Shown: positions 1-4,319 of the stretch, in pieces
How the letters are laid out: every line of letters starts with the position of its first letter
Position numbering within the stretch: position 1 is the first letter of the stretch
DNA from: JAAYZM01 sp964510785
GTDB lineage: Bacteria; Actinomycetota; Actinomycetes; Actinomycetales; Cellulomonadaceae
Direction: 5' to 3'
Assembly: GCA_964510785.1 (NCBI GenBank)
Contig: CAZECM010000122.1
Location: 1-7,498 of the forward strand
DNA: 7,498 bases
The notes under the pieces: model-generated
The model's input: only the letters and a program-made list of their open reading frames with translations
Databases searched by the model: none
What the model was told of the DNA's origin: nothing
Program-made: the position numbers and the translations under genes

Positions 1-588
1 CGGGTTGTTCATGAGCGCGCGCGCCATCTCGAGGAGCTTGCGCTGGCCACCCGAGAGGGAGCCCGCGAAGTCGTCGCGCTTGGTGTCGAGCTTGAAGCGC
101 GCGAGGAGCGACTCGGCCTGCTCGGTGATCTCGGCCTCGCGGCGGCGCCACAGGGGCGGCACGAGGGCCGCGAAGAGGTTCTCGCCGGGCTGGTCGGGCG
201 CCCCGAGGCGCATGTTGTCGATCACGGTCATGCGGGACAGGGCCTTGGTGAGCTGGAAGGTGCGCACCATCCCCGACTTGGCGACGTTGCCCGCCGCGAC
301 GCCCGCGAGGGGCTTGCCGTCGAAGGACCACGTGCCGTGGTCGGGCTTGTCGAACCCCGTGAGCAGGTTGAACAGCGTGGTCTTGCCCGCCCCGTTGGGG
401 CCGATGAGCGCCGTGATGGCGCCCCGTTGCACCTCGAGGTGGTCGACGTCGACGGCGACCATGCCGCCGAACGCCCGGTGGACGCCGTCGGCCACGAGGA
501 TCGGGTCGGGCTTCTTCGCGCCGGGGACGCGATCGACGGCGACCAGCTGGGCGGCGGCCGCCGAGGTGCTCGTTGCGTCAGCGGACAT
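1..588 (-). CDS. livG: LivG-type ABC transporter ATP-binding protein (partial, C-terminus beyond left edge)
   Basis: Cytoplasmic ATPase subunit of a branched-chain amino acid type (HAAT/LIV) ABC importer; it powers transport through the LivH/LivM pore. The reading frame is open from ATG at 588 to the window edge, giving 196 residues. Visible motifs are Walker A GPNGAGKTT (residues 63-71), the Q-loop Gln112 in RTFQLTK, and the ABC signature LSGGQRKLLEMARAL (178-192). The window ends just before the expected Walker B, D-loop and H-loop, so roughly the last quarter is missing. About 30 residues of poorly conserved Ala/Ser/Thr-rich N-terminus precede the domain. The start is supported by AAGGAG 10 bases upstream, inside livM. 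The gene overlaps the livM stop by 11 bases (ATGTCCGCTGA), which suggests translational coupling. The RTFQ...LT(K) form of the Q-loop region fits LivG better than LivF. The substrate cannot be read from this subunit. Confidence 0.93.
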   Translation of the reverse strand, partial: MSADATSTSAAAAQLVAVDRVPGAKKPDPILVADGVHRAFGGMVAVDVDHLEVQRGAITALIGPNGAGKTTLFNLLTGFDKPDHGTWSFDGKPLAGVAAGNVAKSGMVRTFQLTKALSRMTVIDNMRLGAPDQPGENLFAALVPPLWRRREAEITEQAESLLARFKLDTKRDDFAGSLSGGQRKLLEMARALMNNP

Positions 589-1564
589 TGATCGCCAGCT
601 CCTTCTTGTCGCCGAGGATCCCTTGTGGTCGGAAGATGATGAGCAGCATGAGTGTCACGCCGACGGCCACGAAGCTGAAGGCCTCGATCTGCTCGGTCCG
701 CAGCACGGTCGTGGGGATGACCTCACGCATGACGGACTTGATGAGCATGAGCGCGGCCCAGAGCAGCATCGAGCCGAGCACGGGACCGAACACGGTGGCT
801 GCGCCCCCGAGCAGGAGCAGGGTCCAGATGAAGAACGTCGTCGGGCGGCCCATCGAGTCGGCCTGCACGGCTTGAGGCAGCACGAAGATGATGCCGCCCA
901 CCGCACCGAGGGCGCCGCCGAGGACGAGGGCCTGCATCTTGTAGGAGTAGACGCTCTTGCCGAGCGAGCGCACGGCGTCCTCGTCCTCGCGGATGCCCTT
1001 GAGCACGCGACCCCATGGGCTACGCATGAGGCGCCACACGAGGAGGCAGAACAACCCCACGAGCACCCACGCGACGATGCGAAGCCACCAGCTGTTCGAG
1101 TAGCAGTTGGAGTACGTCCACCACAGGATGGTCGTGTTGCCCTGGGGGAGCAGACACGTGGCGTGGAACGGGTTCTTGAACCCGTCGCCCGCGATGCCTG
1201 CGTTGCCACCCGTGAGCCACGTCATCGACGTCGAGCGGCCGATGAGCCGCACGATCTCGGCCGCGGCGATCGTCACGATCGCGAGGTAGTCGCCCCGCAG
1301 GCGCAGCGTCGGCATGCCGAGCAGGAGCGCGAACACCGTCGAGGCGACGAGTCCCACGAGGAGCCCCATCGCGGCGGAGTGACCCGCGAGCGTCGTGATG
1401 GCGAAGCCGTACGCGCCGATGAGCATGAAGCCGGCCTGGCCCATGTTGAGCAGGCCCGTCAGGCCGAAGTGCACGTTGAGGCCGATCGCGGCGATCGCGT
1501 AGGCCGCGGTGACGGGGTTGAACAGCTCGCCGACGACATTGGCGAGGATTCGGGTGAAGTCCAT
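578..1564 (-). CDS. livM: LivM-type branched-chain amino acid ABC transporter permease
   Basis: Second membrane-spanning subunit of the importer, 328 residues, mostly hydrophobic helices. Family hallmarks include the N-terminal GLNVHFGLTGLLNMGQAGFM segment (residues 28-47), where LivM proteins typically read GLNLxFGxTGLxNxGQ. The cytoplasmic loop GRVLKGIREDEDAVRSLGK (185-203) contacts the ATPases. The C-terminal FRPQGILG (311-318) is typical of LivH/LivM permeases. An enlarged outer loop around residues 112-160 contains Cys137 and Cys154, which could form an extracytoplasmic disulfide (inference). The ATG at 1564 is preceded by GGAAGG with a 6-base spacer. Only 13 bases separate it from the livH stop, and its own stop overlaps the livG start, so the three genes form one operon. 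The family is clear, but the transported substrate (branched-chain amino acids, or another amide or amino acid) is not determined by the sequence. Confidence 0.95.
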   Translation of the reverse strand: MDFTRILANVVGELFNPVTAAYAIAAIGLNVHFGLTGLLNMGQAGFMLIGAYGFAITTLAGHSAAMGLLVGLVASTVFALLLGMPTLRLRGDYLAIVTIAAAEIVRLIGRSTSMTWLTGGNAGIAGDGFKNPFHATCLLPQGNTTILWWTYSNCYSNSWWLRIVAWVLVGLFCLLVWRLMRSPWGRVLKGIREDEDAVRSLGKSVYSYKMQALVLGGALGAVGGIIFVLPQAVQADSMGRPTTFFIWTLLLLGGAATVFGPVLGSMLLWAALMLIKSVMREVIPTTVLRTEQIEAFSFVAVGVTLMLLIIFRPQGILGDKKELAINVR

Positions 1565-1577
1565 CTGTTGCCTTCCG

Positions 1578-2993
1578 TCAGCCGATGCGCTCCGCGCGGC
1601 CCAGGATGCCCTGGGGCCGCACGAGCAGGACGAGGATGAGGATCACCAGCGCGCCGGCGTAGCGCAGGTCGGACGGGATGACGAGGGACGACATCTCCGC
1701 CACCAGGCCGATGACGATCGATCCGACGAGTGCGCCGAAGGCGGTGCCGAGACCACCGAGCGTCACGGCCGCGAACATCAGGAGCAGGATCGTGCCGCCC
1801 ATGTTCCACGAGGTGACGTTGAAGTACAGGCCGATGAGCACACCGCCGAGCGCGGCGAGCCCGGCGCCCATGACCCACACGAGCCGGATGATCCGCTCGA
1901 CGTTGATGCCCGAGGCCGCGGCGAGGGCCGGGTTGTCCGCGACGGCTCGCGTGGCCCGTCCCGTCCACGTGCGTTGCAGGAAGTACGCGACACCGCCGAG
2001 GGCGAGGAGCGCGATCGCGGTGGACAGGATCGACTGGTGGGCGATGATGACGCCCCCGACGTTGATCGACGTCGGCGTCGCGATCGTGATGCGCATCCGG
2101 CCGCCGCCGAAGAAGAACTGGAAGGAGTACTGCAGGGCCATCGAGAGGCCGATCGTGATGATCATGAGCTGCACGGGGCCCATGCCGCGCTTGCGCAGCG
2201 GTTTCCAGATGCCCGCGTCCTGCACGTAGCCGGACAGGGCGCCGACGAGGACGGCGAGCACGCCGGCGAGGAGGAGCGGCATGTTCATCAGCTGGGCGAA
2301 CACGTAGGCGGCGAGCGCACCGAGCGTCACCTGCTCGCCGTGCGAGAAGGAGCTCAGCCCCGTGGTGCCGTAGATGAGCGACAGGCCCACCGAGGCGAGG
2401 GCGAGCAGGAGCCCGAAGATGATGCCCGAGGTGAACTGCTGGGCCACCCGCGGGAAGGTGATGCTCCCGGGGCGGCTCGAGTCCTCGACGCCGGGCTCGG
2501 CGTCGCCGGGAGCGGTCGTCTCGGTCCCGGGGTCCGACGGCGATCCGCTCGCCCCGGGTGACGGCGTGGCCGTCGGGGTGCCGAGCGGGAACAACGCAGC
2601 GGCGCTCGCGCCGATGTCGGCGATCACGGTGCGTGGGTTGTCTCCGGGGTTGCGGAGCGACTCGCCCGCGGGGAGCGTCGCGGTGTCGAGCGTGACCGTG
2701 TACTCCCCGTCTGCGGGGACGCCGATCGACCAGCGGCCGTCGTCGTCGGTGGTTGCCTCGCCGGTGAATCCCTGGCCCTCGACGGTGATCGTCACGCCCG
2801 TCGCCGGGTCACCGGCCGCGGTGCGGATCCGGCCCCCGATGCACGCGGTGGACGAGTCGGGGACGCACTCGGCCGAGTCGGCTGCGGCAGCGGGAGGAAC
2901 CCACCAGGCGCACGCCAGCAGGGCCAGGAGCAGGGTGACCAGCGCGGCTCGGACCTGGACGGGGCGAACCCCGTGCACCGCAGCACCGTGCAC
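1578..2993 (-). CDS. livH: LivH-type permease fused to a secreted N-terminal carboxypeptidase-regulatory-like domain
   Basis: First gene of the liv operon, 471 residues with the GTG start at 2993. Order of parts: a signal-like segment (about residues 14-38, hydrophobic core then PPAAAA before Asp39); a short Cys43/Cys51 pair; a beta-sandwich resembling CarboxypepD_reg/Ig-like domains (about 51-105; DGRWSIGVPADGEYTVTL is characteristic); a Pro/Ser/Thr/Gly-rich linker (about 137-176); then the LivH core (about 185-471), with GLSLIYGTTGLSSFSHGEQVT as first-helix signature and LVRPQGILG at the end. Ordinary LivH proteins are about 290-310 residues, so some 180 residues are extra. The frame is uninterrupted. 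GTG at 2993 is preferred because GAGGAGG lies 5 bases upstream; an upstream ATG at 3086 would place charged residues before the signal and has no support. An internal GTG at 2447 (residue 183) has no ribosome binding site. The core family is clear, the extra domain's role is unknown, and UrtB (urea permease) is an alternative relative with an N-terminal extension. Confidence 0.92.
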   Translation of the reverse strand: MHGAAVHGVRPVQVRAALVTLLLALLACAWWVPPAAAADSAECVPDSSTACIGGRIRTAAGDPATGVTITVEGQGFTGEATTDDDGRWSIGVPADGEYTVTLDTATLPAGESLRNPGDNPRTVIADIGASAAALFPLGTPTATPSPGASGSPSDPGTETTAPGDAEPGVEDSSRPGSITFPRVAQQFTSGIIFGLLLALASVGLSLIYGTTGLSSFSHGEQVTLGALAAYVFAQLMNMPLLLAGVLAVLVGALSGYVQDAGIWKPLRKRGMGPVQLMIITIGLSMALQYSFQFFFGGGRMRITIATPTSINVGGVIIAHQSILSTAIALLALGGVAYFLQRTWTGRATRAVADNPALAAASGINVERIIRLVWVMGAGLAALGGVLIGLYFNVTSWNMGGTILLLMFAAVTLGGLGTAFGALVGSIVIGLVAEMSSLVIPSDLRYAGALVILILVLLVRPQGILGRAERIG

Positions 2994-2998
2994 CGCAA

Positions 2999-3005
2999 CC
3001 TCCTC
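2999..3005 (-). promoter_or_regulatory. Ribosome binding site fixing the livH start
   Basis: GAGGAGG on the minus strand, with a 5-base spacer to the GTG at 2993. A second in-frame GTG five codons later (2978) sits in a repeated GTGCACGG but is too far (20 bases) from this site to be preferred. Confidence 0.75.
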
Positions 3006-3012
3006 GCTGTTT

Positions 3013-3031
3013 CGGGGCGCGAATCGCCCCG
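3013..3031 (-). repeat. Perfect 7-bp GC hairpin in the livH leader
   Basis: Read on the minus strand, CGGGGCG, loop ATTCG, then CGCCCCG. It lies 7 bases upstream of the livH Shine-Dalgarno sequence, so it would be in the 5' untranslated RNA. It is not followed by a U run on either strand, so it is not a typical intrinsic terminator. It may influence translation or mRNA stability (inference). Confidence 0.5.
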
Positions 3032-3042
3032 GTCGGTTTCGA
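3028..3042 (-). repeat. Left copy of a 15-bp inverted repeat in the divergent promoter region
   Basis: On the minus strand this reads TCGAAACCGACCGGG. It matches the plus-strand segment at 3116-3130 (TCGAAACCGATCGGG) at 14 of 15 positions, so the two copies point toward their respective genes across 73 bases. This copy overlaps the livH leader hairpin by four bases. It is a candidate binding site for a regulator shared by the two divergent genes (inference). Confidence 0.45.
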
Positions 3043-3052
3043 AGTGTGTCGC

Positions 3053-3058
3053 AGACTA
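3053..3058 (-). promoter_or_regulatory. Tentative -10 element for the liv operon
   Basis: TAGTCT on the minus strand fits TANNNT and would start transcription near 3046, giving a leader of about 50 bases. No convincing -35 lies 16-18 bases upstream; the nearest TTGTCA is about 22 bases away. This is a weak call. Confidence 0.25.
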
Positions 3059-3067
3059 GTTGCATTC

Positions 3068-3085
3068 TGTTACCGGCGGGTGACA
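3068..3085. repeat. Operator-like inverted repeat upstream of the liv -10 candidate
   Basis: TGTTACC and GGTGACA flank a GGCG centre; the arms are complementary at 6 of 7 positions. It occupies the -35 region of the presumed liv promoter, a typical place for a repressor or activator site. No cognate regulator is encoded in the window. Confidence 0.4.
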
Positions 3086-3110
3086 AACGGCACGCCGGGA
3101 GAAATCGCGA

Positions 3111-3130
3111 CCGGATCGAAACCGATCGGG
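3111..3130. repeat. Operator-like imperfect palindrome containing the right copy of the 15-bp repeat
   Basis: The arms CCGGATCG and CGATCGGG flank AAAC and are complementary at 7 of 8 positions. The segment includes TCGAAACCGATCGGG (3116-3130), the plus-strand counterpart of the minus-strand copy at 3028-3042. It lies just upstream of the -35 proposed for the acetyltransferase gene, a position compatible with an activator or shared regulator (inference). Confidence 0.45.
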
Positions 3131-3139
3131 TGACCGCGC

Positions 3140-3169
3140 TTGCCAGGGGGAGCCCCGTGGCACTATCAA
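3140..3169 (+). promoter_or_regulatory. Predicted promoter of the GNAT gene (-35 TTGCCA, -10 TATCAA)
   Basis: TTGCCA at 3140-3145 and TATCAA at 3164-3169 are separated by 18 bases. The predicted start near 3176 would give a leader of about 50 bases before the GTG at 3228. The A/T-containing -10 stands out against the GC-rich surroundings. A near-perfect palindrome fills the spacer (3141-3162) and another follows the predicted start (3186-3200), suggesting regulation. Confidence 0.5.
3141..3162. repeat. 22-bp imperfect palindrome in the GNAT promoter spacer
   Basis: The arms TGCCAGGGGG (3141-3150) and CCCCGTGGCA (3153-3162) are complementary at 9 of 10 positions around a 2-base centre. The palindrome overlaps the -35 hexamer and ends just before the -10. 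This is the location of MerR-type operators, or of a repressor that blocks polymerase (inference from position only). Confidence 0.5.
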
Positions 3170-3185
3170 TGCCTCAGGGGGCTCT

Positions 3186-3200
3186 CCGGTGCAGCACCGG
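3186..3200. repeat. Perfect 7+1+7 palindrome in the GNAT leader
   Basis: CCGGTGC and GCACCGG flank a single A. The element lies about 10 bases downstream of the predicted transcription start and 27 bases before the GTG start codon. It fits a roadblock-type operator. As RNA it could form only a 5-bp stem with a 5-base loop. Confidence 0.5.
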
Positions 3201-3217
3201 GCGAGATGCTCGCGAGC

Positions 3218-3222
3218 GGAGG
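3218..3222 (+). promoter_or_regulatory. Ribosome binding site fixing the GNAT start
   Basis: GGAGG with a 5-base spacer to the GTG at 3228. An in-frame GTG 13 codons earlier (3189) lies inside a palindrome and has no comparable ribosome binding site, so 3228 is preferred. Confidence 0.75.
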
Positions 3223-3227
3223 CAATC

Positions 3228-3896
3228 GTGGCCCGACCTGGTACCCAGGTGCGCCTCGCCGCACCCGAAGACATCCCCGGGCTCGTCGAGCTGTGCCTCG
3301 AGGCGCGGACGGAGTCCACCGTCGGCTCGCAGCTGTGCACGCCGGACCCCGAGGTGCTCGCGAGCCAGCTCCGTGCCTTCTCCTCGAGCGGGGAGGGGCG
3401 TCTCCTCGTCGCCCACCACGACGACGCGATGGCCGGCCTGATCCTGGCCCGGCTCATCGGCCCGGGTCCGTTCACCGACGAGACGACGGTGCACGTCGAG
3501 GCGCTCTACGTCGGCGCACCGCACCGGCGTCGCGGCGTCGGGCACGCACTCCTCGCCGAGCTCCTCGCCCTCGCGGACGTCGCGGGCGCCCGGTACGTCT
3601 ATGCCGTCCCGCTGCCGGGAGCGCGCGGGATGCAGCGCTTCCTCGCGCGGCTCGGCTTCGCACCCGCCGCCGCGCATCGTGTGGCCACGGTCCAGACCCT
3701 GCAGCGCCGGCTCGCCTCGGGCCGACGTGGCGCACGCGTCGCGTCGCGGGCACGCGGGCTCGAGAGCCTCATCGCCCGACGGCGCGTCGCTTCCGGCCCT
3801 CGGGACGAGGCGACGACCGGGGAGGTCGCAGCGGCCCAGGTGCGCGACCGGGCGGCCGCGGGTGGGCTCGTGCCGGGCGAGCGGACCGCCGGCTGA
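3228..3896 (+). CDS. GNAT family N-acetyltransferase
   Basis: Predicted cytoplasmic acetyl-CoA dependent N-acetyltransferase of 222 residues; the acceptor is unknown. The GNAT fold runs from about residue 7 (VRLAAPEDIPGLVEL, the usual first strand and helix) to about 160. The acetyl-CoA pyrophosphate loop is visible as HRRRGVGHALL (99-109), following strand VEALYV (90-95). The typical C-terminal motif is MQRFLARLGFAP (135-146). After the domain comes a tail of about 60 residues rich in Arg, Ala and Gly with no recognisable fold; it may be disordered or bind nucleic acid or acidic partners (inference). The tail is not explained by a frameshift, since the frame ends cleanly at TGA 3894-3896. 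The gene stands alone in its direction and converges with the thioesterase gene 9 bases downstream. No terminator hairpin separates them. The family is clear; any specific function would be a guess. Confidence 0.85.
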   Translation: MARPGTQVRLAAPEDIPGLVELCLEARTESTVGSQLCTPDPEVLASQLRAFSSSGEGRLLVAHHDDAMAGLILARLIGPGPFTDETTVHVEALYVGAPHRRRGVGHALLAELLALADVAGARYVYAVPLPGARGMQRFLARLGFAPAAAHRVATVQTLQRRLASGRRGARVASRARGLESLIARRRVASGPRDEATTGEVAAAQVRDRAAAGGLVPGERTAG

Positions 3897-3905
3897 CGGG
3901 CTTCC

Positions 3906-4301
3906 TCAGCCCTGTGCGTCGAGCACGACGCACGTGAGCCGTGCGGTGCAGACCCGTCGCCCCTCGTCGTCGGACACCACGATCTCGTAGCTCGCCGTCG
4001 TGCGCCCGAGGTGGAGCGCGGTCGCGACGCCGTGCACGGAGCCGCTGCGCACGCCGCGGTGGTGGGTCGCGTTGAGCTCGAGGCCGACGGCGGCCCGCCC
4101 GGGACCCGCGTGCGCGACGGCGGCGTAGGAGCCGAGGGTCTCCGCGAGCGCCGCGGACGCCCCCCCGTGCAGGAGGCCGTAGGGCTGGGTGTTCCCCGCC
4201 ACGGGCATGGAACCCGTGGCACGTTCCGGGCTCACCTCGCCGATCGTGATGCCGAGCCGGTCGAGGAGCGTGCCGTCGGTGGGGGGCAGGGTGTCGGCCA
4301 T
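3906..4301 (-). CDS. Hotdog-fold acyl-CoA thioesterase (PaaI / YdiI-MenI type)
   Basis: Single-domain thioesterase of 131 residues, the normal length of the family, expected to hydrolyse an acyl- or aroyl-CoA in the cytoplasm. Residues 38-58 (TQPYGLLHGGAS followed by AALAETLGS) closely match the active-site helix of E. coli YdiI (MenI) and EntH. By that alignment Glu54 is the catalytic acid, with Gln39 and His45 as active-site partners. The later segments GLELNATHHR (73-82), LHLGRTTASYEI (97-108) and RLTCVVL (121-127) also match. A role in menaquinone synthesis (DHNA-CoA hydrolysis) is possible because actinobacteria use menaquinone, but aromatic-acid or general housekeeping hydrolysis is equally possible. 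No men genes are present here. The ATG at 4301 has no Shine-Dalgarno sequence; only 18 bases separate it from the divergent polA start. The start is fixed by alignment to short family members. Confidence 0.9.
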   Translation of the reverse strand: MADTLPPTDGTLLDRLGITIGEVSPERATGSMPVAGNTQPYGLLHGGASAALAETLGSYAAVAHAGPGRAAVGLELNATHHRGVRSGSVHGVATALHLGRTTASYEIVVSDDEGRRVCTARLTCVVLDAQG

Positions 4302-4307
4302 GGGCGC

Positions 4308-4313
4308 TAGGTT
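4308..4313 (+). promoter_or_regulatory. Putative -10 element of a leaderless polA promoter
   Basis: TAGGTT fits the actinobacterial TANNNT -10 and ends 6 bases before the polA GTG at 4320, which would make the GTG the transcription start. The first three bases are also an in-frame TAG, so translation cannot begin further upstream. No clear -35 is visible, since the expected area lies inside the divergent thioesterase gene. Confidence 0.45.
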
Positions 4314-4319
4314 GGCACG

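Noticed and set aside
5..1639. 544-codon plus-strand frame opposite livG/livM
   Set aside because: It is His/Glu/Arg/Asp-rich antisense shadow of GC-rich genes, with no domain and no ribosome binding site. The opposite strand holds well-conserved ABC transporter genes.
1509..2561. 350-codon plus-strand frame opposite livH
   Set aside because: It has highly charged, repetitive shadow composition and lies wholly within livH on the other strand.
2958..2993. LivH N-terminus as a lipoprotein signal (Leu-Leu-Ala-Cys at residues 25-28)
   Set aside because: Leu at position -2 is a poor lipobox, and the hydrophobic segment continues past the Cys to a better signal-peptidase I site near Ala38.
3189..3191. 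Upstream GTG as the GNAT start
   Set aside because: It lies within a palindrome and lacks a ribosome binding site. The GTG at 3228 has GGAGG five bases upstream, and the conserved fold begins right after it.
2374..3441. 355-codon plus-strand frame crossing the liv/GNAT intergenic region
   Set aside because: It overlaps the livH N-terminus, the promoter region and the GNAT gene in the wrong frame. No recognisable protein.
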